Of a stretch of DNA of 64,000 nucleotides, positions 33,589 to 46,300 are shown in pieces; position 1 is the first letter of the stretch; every line of letters begins with the position of its first letter. Source of the DNA: Symbiodinium kawagutii (taxonomy: Eukaryota; Sar; Dinophyceae; Suessiales; Symbiodiniaceae); NCBI GenBank assembly GCA_009767595.1, contig VSDK01009435.1, positions 26,866 to 90,865 of the forward strand, read 5' to 3'. The notes below the pieces were generated by a model. The model was not told where the DNA came from. It was given only the letters and a program-made list of their open reading frames with translations, and ran no database searches. A program made the position numbers and the translations under genes.

Positions 33589-33753
33589 AAGCTCTCAGGA
33601 AACTGGTTGGAATGGGTTCAGAACAGCAAGAAGATCATGGGCTTCAGGCCTACCGTGGACTTCCTGCCCCTTGGCATCAGTCAGGTGACTTTGGCGCCGC
33701 TGAAAATGTTTCGTGCAGAACATCCCACCTTTGTTCAGTCATGGTTTTGTCAA
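33589..33753 (+). CDS. Exon, unknown protein, just upstream of the GAF exons
   Basis: Acceptor CATTAG (or CTCAG at 33598) and consensus donor CAA|GTAAGA. 55 codons with very GC-rich third positions: WLEWVQNSKKIMGFRPTVDF, LPLGISQVTLAPLKMFRAEH. Probably part of the GAF-PDE protein, N-terminal to its GAF domain. A second open frame across the same bases has random third positions. Confidence 0.7.
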
Positions 33754-34063
33754 GTAAGAAATCATCAGGATGTCGCATGTAGCCGTTGACGTTCGTGACT
33801 GGTAGTTTGTTGTGATACTAACTTTCCGGTACTTGAGTGAACCTTTGTGATGAATGAAATCATTGGGTTGATCCCCTGGTGTTCTACTTGATTCTCCCAA
33901 GAAAGGCGGGATGCCTGTCCAAAAAAAAAACAAGACCCATCAAACAATAAGACAAAGAACATCTAAGATGATCAAAACTTTACCTATTTGATCCTATTCA
34001 CCTTTTCATAAGATCATCAAAACAACTTCAAGTGCCTCTTCCCGTGGTGGAACCGGGCGCGAG

Positions 34064-34317
34064 CCGCTGATCAAACTGGGACGAAAAATGTCAACCCGCG
34101 GCTGGCTCCAGGAACATTTGCTCCTCGCCCTCAACCAGCTTGCCGGTGTATCTCAGGGCCATCATTGGCGAAGTCATGCGTACCTGGGCCGCAGCTTTTG
34201 TTCAGATGAGTGAGGCATCAGCAACTTGGGGGGTGCTGGGTATCTGCTGGGTATCGCCTGGGTATCCCCTGGGTCTAGGTATCCCCTGGGTATCCCACAC
34301 TTGTTGACACTGTGGTC
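34064..34317 (+). CDS. GAF-PDE gene: exon(s) leading into the GAF domain
   Basis: 34112-34214 (acceptor GGCTCCAG, GC donor GAG|GCATCA, phase 0 exit) reads YLRAIIGEVMRTWAAAFVQM, the helix expected before a GAF core. An overlapping frame from 34064 (GRKMSTRGWLQEHLLLALNQ) is equally GC-biased; one sequence indel, or an unseen splice, would join them. 34235-34310 is a CTGGGTATCCC minisatellite. Confidence 0.6.
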
Positions 34318-37300
34318 CTAGCTGTTGGTTCTAGAAATTTCATATTTTCCCTAGTGAGAATGGTTGGTTGACTAGCATTTTTCATTGGGATTGAAAACAC
34401 CAACCAGGGTCTCACTGGGTTTAAGTCGGTTGCTTGTGACCCTATGCGACCAGTTCAGTGTTTTGGGCACGGCTTCACACCTTGGGGTGCCATACGGAGC
34501 TCTATCCTAGCACAGAGGCAATCCGTCTGGCTGCCATTTTTTGGATGTCATCCTTCTCTTAACGAAACCTCCCCTAAGTTGCTCCGCGGTAGACACTATT
34601 TGAGTGTTTCTCAGAATAAGGGACGCCTAGAATGGTTGGTTTACTCTTGATTATAAGTGGTTAACATCGAATGATTTAGGGGTACAGAGACTATCATTTC
34701 AGATTGGTTGGCTTGAATCCCACGGCAGCCTCGACTAACTCTCAAGTTGCATCCCAACGGCTGAACAAGAACTGCCCAATGGTGACCCCTTTATGAAGCG
34801 AATCACTCTTCACAAACCTTTTCCCGGGGAGTCAGGGATTGTTGTTGTTGGTGCTTATGGTTATGAAATGTTCAATCACATTAGCCACTCATAAGCGGGA
34901 CAAGCCCATGTGAACCATGATAAATCATGATAAATCAATAAGAACCATCATCACAAACAATAATCAGGTTTATTTGCTACGCTTTTCAACCATTCATTTC
35001 ACCAATAATATACACTAGCCAATACTCATACCTACATCCATTGACCATTCAGCTCTCAAAGGTTCAATTCTCCAATGCCCAAGTGCACATGGGTTTCTGT
35101 TTTTCAATCAAGGGCACTCAAAAAGATATGGAATCTATCATAAATAGGTATAAATAGCCGATAATTACTCAGATTCAGTACAGAGGATCAATCATCCAAT
35201 TATCAATGGAATCTGAGAAAATTTCTCAGATTCCGAGGATCAATCATCATCCAAGGGAATCTGAGAAATCCAAGCGCGCGGTCGCGCGAAAAGTCGCCCA
35301 AAGGTTCCCTGGATGCAGATCGTTGTTCCATCTTTTTCGTGGACGACATGCGCAAAGAGGTGTGGTGTGTGGGCTCCTTAGACATGGAGCCTTGGCGACG
35401 ACACGGTGATCCAGGGATTTCCACGGCAACGGAGGTGGCCGATGGTGGTTGTACCTTCTGGTAATTGGCTTGCTGGAAAGTCAGCATTTCCCTTGACAGG
35501 TAAGTATTCTACTTGCATGTTTATGGTGGATTCTGCACTATGTTAGATTGCCAGAGGCGTAATTCCCGTGCAGTTTCTGAAAAAGGTGAAAGCACAGAAA
35601 AATCATAATCTCCGCAGGCCGGTTGCCTGCCAGTGAACGTGCGAGCAAGGCTATCCTCCTGGAAACTAACAGCCGAACCACAAGAATATCCCTTCTGCGC
35701 GGAAACTGATCATCTATGTAACCTGCATTTGCCTATTTTGGAGGTTCAGTTGCTGTTAGTTTCCAGTAACTCTTCTCCTCTCTCGCAGGTACTTATGGGT
35801 ACTTCCATTCCAAGGATGTCATAGAATGATTCTATGCTTTTCCGGAAAACTGTGACCATGCTTGGTGGATGGCGGAGTTGCTATGCTTGGGTCATGAAGG
35901 GCAACGGTGCCGAACTCGCCTCATGGGGTCAGCCGTGGGTCAACGCGCCGTTGAGGAGCCCTTCAAGTTGGAATGGGGCAAGGGCATTGTGGGCATGGTG
36001 GCCAACGAGGGCAAGATCGTGAATCTCCCAGGTGCCACCGTCGCGTCGCGTTCGAATCCGCCATGGCGGCTGAAGGCGGTATGGCCTTTTCCCCCAAAAA
36101 AGGGGGTGGTATAGTTCACATATGTTCACGTCCCAACAGCTCGTATGGGATGTGTGAACGGCTGGGGTGACAGGGTATTTACTCACAACCAGATTATCAA
36201 AAGAATATGAGGAATTGTTGACTACTGAAGACTGTACCGGCGCTTCTTATTCGTTGCTGCCATGTATGGAAGTATGATTCATCAGCAAGTGTCCAAAGGG
36301 TCCCACCATCCACTTCTGCAGTTTCACACTCAATCCCTGGTATTTGCGAGTTTATCATTTGTTGTTGATGATTAGCTGCCATGCTAAATCTAAGACGTTG
36401 CAGTGGCTAATGATGGTCCATGATGATTCAGGATGTGAACAAATGACAGTATTCACATTACATACCTTTACTGAAAGACACCATCATTAGCGAATAGTTG
36501 AAATTAATCAACAAGTCAATATTCCGCTGATAAGCCAGTATACATTTGGTAATGCATTATGTAATTGCGTACGCATTGTATACACATACCAGCATTGATA
36601 TCTTGGTGACACTATTCACCATCATTAAGCCATACTCAACCATACAGATTTGTATATGATATACTGTGCATACATATGTCCATGAAAGGCAGCATTGATT
36701 TTATTTGAGCGTTTTCTTGTAAACTGTGATGATCAATATTACATCCTTGCATAACAAGTGTTGCTTACTTCACAGGTAATCCAGTCTTACTATACCATTA
36801 TTGCACACCGTTATTACAAACGACATGTATATGATACCAATTGTCTTGCACTTAGTGCTTTATCAATTTAAACATATTGTGATTGATATACATACCAGTA
36901 TCAATGATAATGTGCCAATTCCTGAAATACAATTCTCATCTCCACCATCACAATCATCATATGGCAGTGGGTCAAACAAAATCCTTAGTCCCCCTGGTTC
37001 CCCTATCATTAACCATTGTTTTCCCTATTATTGTTGGTTATTATCCACCATTGTTGGTTGGTTAATATTGACCCATGGCCATATCACAAGGTGGGCCCCC
37101 AGTAGTTATAAGTTGGGTCATAACCCCCATAACTGGTAGTTGACCCTAGTTCAGCTAGCTATAAACCAACTTATAAGTGGTTGGGGGCCACCTTGTACCA
37201 CTGTTAACCATGGTCATTCAATTGAAGCTAGGGTGATTTCTACCAGTTATAGGGGTGAACTAACCCAACGGCTATAACTACTGGGGGCCCACCTTGTACC

Positions 37301-40300
37301 ACTTTTGGTTGGTTGATATTGTCCCATAGCCATATATAGCTAGTATATCCCCTACTATTGTTGGTTATTATCCTCTATTATTACCCATTAACCAGCTAGT
37401 TCACCATCATACCATCATATCATATCATCATTGCCTACCATTTCTTCCTGCCGTCAGATGCCCATGACCATCCTGCTTTCGATGGCGAGATCGAGAAGAA
37501 GACGGGCTACCGAGTCGCTCGGATGGTAAGCGGAACGGGTGGGTGCCATGGTGGTACCTACGAGCACCATTCAATGATAAATCTATGGGTATGGGTCAAG
37601 ATAAAAAAAATCAATAATGGAGGATAATAACCAACCAATAATAGAGAAAACAATAGTTAATAGTAGCAGAACGAGGGGTACAGGGTTTTGACCCACAGCC
37701 ATATGATATCCATACAGAGTGGTACCCCCCATGCAGTTAGTTAACTTAGGTTAGTTCACTAGGGTAGCTACCAGTTAGGGTAGAACTATACTGAGGTGAG
37801 TTATAAACCAACCTATAACCAGGGGTACGACTCTGTATCAAAACGGGAATCCACAACAGTAACTTGGGGGTCATGGCAAACTGGACAAGCCCAGCTGGCT
37901 AATGCCGGGTAAACTGGGTGACAACTGCTGAAACTGGGTAAGAATATGCTTGTGAATGGTCGACAAGCTGGTGAATAAACGACAGTTCAATGCTGCCTAA
38001 TAACAATGATGTTGATTTACAATGCCTAATAACATTTGACGGCTACAGTAATGATGATTGATGTTGCCTATCAAGCTGATTTACAATGCCTAATAACAAT
38101 GGTCAACCAGGACCTGGGTCCCGCCAGCTGTTTCACAGTTGTTGAATACGTAGGGTACCAGTTTAGTGATAAATGCATGATAAGACGTAGGGTAGCTTTA
38201 TAGGTTGATGATACAAGTAGCTTTATAGGCTGGGATTGGCTTCACTTTGACCACAGTATTCTTCACCCATTTGTCACAAGCACCATGTGATGGCTCCACC
38301 TTGACCATTGAACAAATTTCATCTTCGCCATCTGTCACAAGCACCGATCATGATCGGCGGCTGATCCTTCATTTGTTGTCACTTGGTTACCATGTTGGGT
38401 TTGGCGGACATCGAGTCATGCAGAGACTGCTGGCATCCTCCAACTCGTTGGCTGGCGAAGATGAATTCCTTCCGAATTCTGGGTGGGTTAGCGCCAGAAA
38501 CTTCGAGTTTTCTCCTGTTTTTGGGCATAGATTTACCGTACATCCACTCAATCATTGGGGAGTAGCCAGGGGATCTGAAAGCTACCGAGAAGATTGAACC
38601 CTCCCCTGACCTTCGAAATGATCGCCCACTACAGCTGGCTTGTTGTTGAGGGGTTGAACGTGAAGGGATAGTATTGTGATCTACTGGGATGCGACCCTCT
38701 AAAGCAACACTAGAACCAATCCATCTAAGAAGCAGTGGCTGGACCCTGCCGAATTGACAGCAGGTATGTTCTATTCACCGAGACTCAGGACAGGGACACA
38801 AGCCACTGTTGATTTATGACCTTCAAAAATCGATCCTGCTGACCTTTTGGAAGGAACTGTTATACACGCCATATCTACAATATACTTAAATATCTATACA
38901 GTGTCTGCATATATAACGATGTATGTACCTCAAAGTTGCCGTTTTTTTCCCCTTGGCCATGGCTATACCCATGGCAGCTAGTACCCGTGATGGTTCTGAG
39001 GGAGTCCCAACCAGCGCCGCGCTCATCGCAGAGGTCAAGGGCCTCTTGTCGTTGCCGGTGAAGAGTGGCTTGGCGAGTTACGAAGGGGATTTTCCTGGAG
39101 GCTGAAGGGTTTTGGACGAGAAACCCGGGTGTTTTGGGGTGGAAATCCCATGAAATCCCTTGGTTTTGGAGGATCATCCCGGGGTGGGATGGACTGGATT
39201 TTCTTACATTTTCTTGGGAGAAACCAATGCTGGTTGGGGGGCAATCCTTTTTTTTGTTGATCCATGAGGAGCATAGGGGTGGGCGATTCCGATGTTTAAG
39301 GGGCATATCCGGTTTTGGGGGGTATCCCATGAATCGCACTTATTGAGTATTGCATCAAGTTGTTGAATCGACTGTTTTTTTACATTGGGCCAATTGATCC
39401 TTGATCTACCAAAACAATGGTCAGGTACACCCGGATCAACCGCCAGCTGCATACTTTGATTTCCGAGTCACTACTTTTTGCTTGATCTTTTTTTACAACA
39501 TCCATTATGATCAATTCTTGCTGAGCCTTGCCTTTTGTGTGTGTGTGGTTTTTAATCTTCCATCATTCCATCATTGGGTTTTAAGCATCATTCTACTAAT
39601 TTGTAGTGATTTGCCTTCATTATCAATTTCGTACCAACCACAATTGACGATTACTAGTCAGACTTGTTGTACATATTGTTGACACAGCATCGGGGAAGTT
39701 TCGAAGAGATACCATTATGAACCATCATAAAGCATAGTTAGACACCATGACCAAGCATTATTTACCATCATTGGCCAGCACTATGACCGTGACATCACCG
39801 TGGCATGGGTTTACCCACGAATGATATACCACACAATTGGCGGTTTGCCTGTAAATACTGTAATGGCTCTTACTGGCTGGTTTGTAGGTACCACCATTTA
39901 TAGACAAACGTCATTGATGGGTTGGACAATGAGTTTACCAAACTGATTAACACACGGGTACTTATTGGTCAACTGGTTGCCGTCTTGCTTGGAGTAAAAC
40001 TTTACATGCTACTTGATTAATCTATTTGGTATAACACTCTTATAGAGTTGTCATACTGGTTGGTGCAAGTGGTTTCATGGCTTGGATGCACGGTGAACTC
40101 TTCTCATGCTGACCCCACAAGCAACGTTGCGCCAAGGCACCATCAATATAGAGAAGACCATTGGAGTGATCCAGGTGGCCAGACGCTGGTGGTTGGGAGG
40201 GAGCGATTCGGGAGCCATCAAAGGGGGAGGCAGTTGGAGCTACCAGGAGTGCCCCAATGGTAGCTATCCGATCTAGCCACTACTGATCGCCATTCATTAA

Positions 40301-43300
40301 GAAATCATCCACTAATGGTTGATGTATCAAAGATCTAAATCGCTGTTGGTCGAGGATAGCCATCTAGTTGGTACTTCGGGCATTCAATTACTAGAAAACC
40401 AACAGTGGTGACCACAAGAGTGTACCATCTCAATGGTTTTTGGTCAAGATGATTCACTGTTACACCCACGCTATCCCACGCTGACATGCACAGCTTTGGT
40501 TTATATTCAAATAACCAACAATCAACAGCAACATCAAGAACCAACAGCCAGAACCAACAATTGACATCAACCAACAAGCAACAACCAGCAACCAACAACA
40601 ACCAGCCTGAATCAAAAGCTACGAGAGAATGTAGAGATGAAACAAGCAGACAAGCATGCTTTAATGATCTTTAATGATGGTAACGAGTGAGTGTCAAACA
40701 AGTTTACAAACCTGCTACTGGCGTCAGTATTTACGAGTCAGCAGTGACTTGTTCGCAAGTATACTCAGACTCCTAATGTTCGGGTCAAGTGGCAAAATCA
40801 AATAGATGATCACTACGATGATAATGAGTGCCCATTTGTGGTCATTGCCCATGTGTAAATTTGGATCAATGGTGCAAAAACACAAGCAAGATGATCACCA
40901 TGACACCGCCGCTCACACGTGACCCCCACGTCGTGGAGGTCTTGAACAAGCGAAAGGGCAGCGGCTCCTTTTCGGAGCACGATGCCGAAGAGCTGCAACA
41001 GATTGCGCCGCTGGGCACGAGGGAAAACGATGGATGAGTCAATGGCAGGCGTTGGTCCAGCTTGGTATTCTGGAAAGATTACCTGCAGATAAAGCTATCA
41101 TGTTGGAAACCATTGATTCAACATGGGTAAGAAAGAAACCGTTTTACAACCAGCTCATTATAGGAGTGAGTTAAGCAAGTAAAAGTCTGTTGATCAAACA
41201 TCCACCAGCACATACACCAGCTATTTCTACGACTTTCCACGCTGGACCACTGGACAAGGTGAGTTTCCCTGTGGCTGCAGCTGACAGATTGACCTAGCAA
41301 TGGTAGAACACGTCTATTGATTTGGTGGTTTCTCATTATAAGGGACCCCAAAAATGGTTTATTACTGAAAATTGTTACTATCGGATGATTTGGGGGTACC
41401 CGATTTTTTGAGAAAACACCATGGTCATGTTTAATGATATCATGGTGGTCGATTTATTTTGAATAGAAATACTTCGAACAGCTGGTTCAACAAGGAATGG
41501 CGGAACTTTTTATTTCATTGTTAGTTACACGGAGGATGAAGTATGAATTTTAAGCAACGATTCTGTGTGGCTGTTCCGCTGGTGCTTGGGAATGACCTTT
41601 GTCCATAATCTCCAACCATGACAGGTCAAGTACTGTGGGTTCAATGATTCCTTCAGCCCCCTGCCACCGGTGACTGTAGGCTCCATGATTTGGTCGTTGT
41701 TGTTTTAGTTGGTCATCCAACTGGCTATGGGTCAAGCAGTTAATCAACCATTTTTTATGGGGGACAACCACCAATCATAAGAGGGAAAATAATGGAGAGT
41801 GATGGGGAACCAGGGAGACTAAGGGTGAACAGACCCACAGCCACCTATTTAATCAACCAGCCAATAACCTCTTAACCAGACATATGTCCAATGGTTGATG
41901 TGTAATCCTGTTCAAGCCAGTTGGTTCTAAACCAGCCGGCATTCAAGAAACCTTTTTTGCTACCTTGTTGTTGCGTTGCTAGTACTTTTGGTGGTTGTCC
42001 AATGTTTGTTGCTTAAGAACTTGTGTTTCACAACAATCAGCTTGCCGTTGTTATTCTATGCCTGCTGCTGTTGCTACTTAAATTCAACGCACTTATATTG
42101 TTCCACATTGTTTGTCAGATGGTTATTGTTCAGAATTGTATTGACGTTCCAACGTTGATTAGCAAATCACACTTGCTTGTTATGTAATAATGACAGCAAC
42201 AAGTCTTATCCATATGTTGATTCTTCTGAATGGCTATCAAGTTCAAGCGTCATCAACCAACTACCCGCCCACCCACTCAATTGCTCTGAATGTTTGTCAA
42301 TATGTAACTCGCATGATTTGCCCACCACACATTGAGCCAGCCAAACCCAATCAGCTGATTTTGTTCCATCACTGCTTGTTGTGGTTGCTTATATCCGACT
42401 GCTGCCGTTGATTCTTCCCTTCCATGAACCATCCAACCATCCAACCAAACAACAAACCATCCAACCAACCATCCAAACTGGAACACATCCAACATTATCC
42501 AACCATCCAACATTATCCAACCATCCAACATTATCCAACCATCCAAAGGTCCAAACATCCAAGCATGGTCCATTGACGACTCCAGCCATGGACGGTCATC
42601 AGCTCCTCCAAGGATGGTCATTGGCGACTCCTTCTACCGTCAGCGGTGGAAGGCGCTGGAGACCGTGCTCGCACCTTGGCAGCGCTGTTGTGCCGGTGAA
42701 GTCCACGGTGTATATGAATAACCATGGTTAACTATGGTTTATAATGGTTAGTAGTAGGGATAATAAGCAACAATGATGGTTAAAGAACAATGATGGTTGA
42801 TTTGATTGGTGCCTATGACCATTTATAGTGGTGAATACTACTCTAGGGGACAATAACCACGAATAATATGTTTAACCAACTACTGGTTGGTGGTTTGATT
42901 CACATTTTGATTATTTTCCCTAGTATTCACTAACAAATGGTTGCTTGACTAATATGTTTCATAGGGGGTGAAACCACCAAACAGTTTATACTTGTTGACA
43001 ATGATGGTACAGTAAGTTGATAGTGCTGGTTTACCTGTGGTTATTATTGGCTATTATGCAGGAATAGTGGCTTACAGAATATCATGAGAGGGTGAATGAT
43101 ACTCACCATCATTATCTCGTTTGCTTATCATTTGTGTACCTGGATAGACATACAAATGGTTGCTCTAGATCTTAGGGGTCGGTGCTGGCTTCGCCTCCCA
43201 GTGCACAAGTATGTTTTTTCCCCTTCCAAGAAGTTGTTTTTCCCTGGTCCCTGCTGAGCTGGCGTCGCAGCCCCCCTGCTGTCAGAGTATTTTGGATTTG

Positions 43301-46300
43301 TTGCCTCACACGCCAGGTGATCCTGTTGATGGCCACCTTCCTTTTCAACTACATTGATTCTTTAGGGATGAAGAATAGTCATCAACCAGTAGCAAGGGCC
43401 AAAGGCAGCACCAGAAATCCTGATTCAGCCTCTAGTGATTTTGATAGGTTTTTCGAGGGTGTTCATTCTTGACAGCATTGCAAGAAATAGCAATTGTGTC
43501 CACTCAATGCGTGAAGGTAGACAGATAACAAGTGGCATGCAATTTATATCGGTAATGTGTTGGTACTTGATGGTTCTAAACAACCGAAGCCGATACCCGT
43601 AGTGTAATGTAGAACTGGTATGGCTGCGTAAGAATGCAATGAAGCAGCTTGTTCTCGAGATTTCATCAAACTTCCTGTAGAAATTAGGTAGAGTACTCTC
43701 CCTAGTAGCTACCCAAGGTTGTAGGGATAAGGCATGGCAGTGCGCGGTCAACAATGGGTGGTCCATAACCCTGGGTGAGCCTCCAATGAACCCAGGAGAA
43801 GGGTGATGAGACGGTCTCGGCCGTGCTGAACGAGCACAGGGAGAGGTGGGGCCCTTTGGGCGACCCTGGTGTAGGACAGGGATCTCTCAAGTGGCTGGTG
43901 GTTGGGAGGAGCAAGGGGTATCCATAGGTCCATATCCCTTGAGCTGGGTCAGTGTGGCAGTTGGAGAGGGAAATTTGAAGCGTGCGGCACCGCCGATTCA
44001 AAGAGTCTGAAGAATACAAGTCTCCTTCGCCACCCCAAAGCGCCATTGGATCTGCACATTCCTGATTTACTCATAGACACTTGATAATAATGATAATAGT
44101 TGTGGAGCCGTTCATGCAGGAGCTATGAGCTGAGTGGCAATGGTAGACAGGGATGACACTGGCCTACAAGGTGGGCCCCCAGTACCACTTGCAAGTTGGG
44201 TTATAACCCTTATAACTGGTAGTTAAGCCTAGTGAGACTAGTTATAAACTGATTTCTTCACAACTCTTGGGGGAGGAAGCATCGGGGACACCTCTCTGAC
44301 CCTGTAGCTTGCTCCTGGGACAGGCCGGTTTACAGCAGCAATGGACCGGGGATGACTCTTGGCGTCGTCGTGATTTTTCCAGTGGTTGGCTGGGAGGGAG
44401 CAGTTCGGAGCAAGGGGTATCCATATATCCTGTTAAAGGGGGAGATGAGAAGCTACAAGAAGTGTTGTAACCACATGGTAGTTTTGCTGTTTGTTGTTCC
44501 TATCTTTGGTGCTGTTGTTCTCTGTGTGATTTCCAATCGTCCCTAGTGACGGGGAGATGTTCAGTTGATCTCCATATGGTCCATACGGATTAAGCTAATG
44601 CATCCCAGGGGCTATCATCACCATTGTGCCTGGCAATCTCACGCATGTTGTGATACAATGATAGTAACATCGCCGCATATCGCCACAATGGGCCAATGAC
44701 CCCAGGGATGCAAGCAGTTGTCATGACCACCAGCTGCTGGCTTGCATCGGTTGCACGCGTTGCTGTTGGGATCAACATTTCGGATCTTTGGTTGATCAAC
44801 CAACATTCTTTAGGAATGGGCTCGTAACCACCAGCCAGACACCCTGTTGTTGGATCATGTTGCACCATGGCGTCCTCTAGCCGCGACTCCAACTTATAGC
44901 TTCGGTTGGTGTTTGCAACTAGCTGTGGTGGGTAACCAGTGGCCACAAGTGTACGCCAGCACGCTGTTGAATCACTGGCTGATGGGGGTGGAAGGCGGTG
45001 GATTTACAACTAATTACTTGTTACTATGATATTGTTGTATGTTAATCTTAATGTTGGAATTAGTACCGAATGTATTCTAATCGCAATAGCTCTTACAATT
45101 TTATCCAAGGCAATAATCCTTCAGCTCGTTGTTTTTTTTCAATCCTGCCATCATAATCATAATGAGGCTGATAGTATTCCATCGGCTCATTGTAATACCA
45201 ATCATAATTAGACTTGTAATACACATGTCTAACAAATTTATTCAAGGCTAATGATGCCAATGCCATTGATACATCCGCTCATCGCGGCATCCCATCGGCT
45301 CTCCAAGGTCCACCCCTCCTGAGATCCTTCGCTCCTTGAGCCGGCAACCTTTCCTCCGCGCGCACTCGCCCTTGCCCCTCAACTGCACCCGTGGGTGGCT
45401 GTAAGATGCAGTGGCTCATGCCAGTTGATCCCAGTTTCTCCAGGTTAATTAAGTATTAATCATGGTGAAGATAACAGGGGATGCTCATGGAAAAATTATG
45501 GTTAAAAACAACTACTGGTTGGTGGTTTGATTCACATCTTTTTATTTTTGCTAGTGGTTAGTTATTAACAAATGGTTGGTTGACGAATATTTTTCATAGG
45601 GGTTGAAACCACCAACCAGTTTAGATCAGGCCATGAGGTAGCAAATCATACAATTAATATCAAATTATCAGGCCATAGGCTAGCGAATAGGATCGGTCAC
45701 TGGCTTCAAATTGCTGATGAGTAAGCCATGGTAGTAAGAATGTCTATAGTTGCAGTGATCAAAGTTTGCAAATTGATAAGTGAAAGGCTTCAACTCCCAG
45801 TGATATTTCATGGAGTAATGAAAAGGCACAAACCTGAGTCTTCTCAATAATCAAGTTCAACTTTCTTTTGGACAGCACACAATTGAATTAAAGAATGTTG
45901 TTCGAAATCTACTGCAGGATGCTCATTTGTCAACAAGCTGATTATTGACCAACAAACGTTGGGAGCTGAGCTCCTTGGTGGAAAACCCAAGGTTAACAAG
46001 CTGCATTGACAAGCTGGTTGTCGCCTTAATACGCACCTGGCTATCATGTACTGCAATCTCCAGGAGTTGTGGATGGTGATAGTCCATGCTACTCAGTGGT
46101 TGGTCAATAAGTGGATTGTAGCGGCTACTAAGCTGCTGATGGTTAACATGATCCACTCACATCGGCGATATCACATCAGGAATGGATTGATCCTGGCTAT
46201 AATTATTGGCAATGTTGTTGTTGAATCATCATGTGGCTATCATTCCCTGCTATGATTAGTAAGCTGATTGACAAAGCTGCTTGTAGTGGCTACAAAGCGC

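Larger units (their letters stand above)
36032..37457. other. Intron of GAF-PDE gene
   Basis: Holds B, two D and one C element (listed) clustered at 36959-37412; the rest is AT-rich. Confidence 0.6.
41010..44307. other. 3.3-kb intron of GAF-PDE gene
   Basis: Contains E, B, I and H elements and a CCATCCAACATTATCCAA array at 42423-42560. 43182-43330 is CpG-rich but no frame stands out. Confidence 0.5.

Noticed and set aside
38247-38597. 116-codon plus-strand ORF
   Set aside because: Falls between two GAF exons that already join in phase; weak third-position bias.
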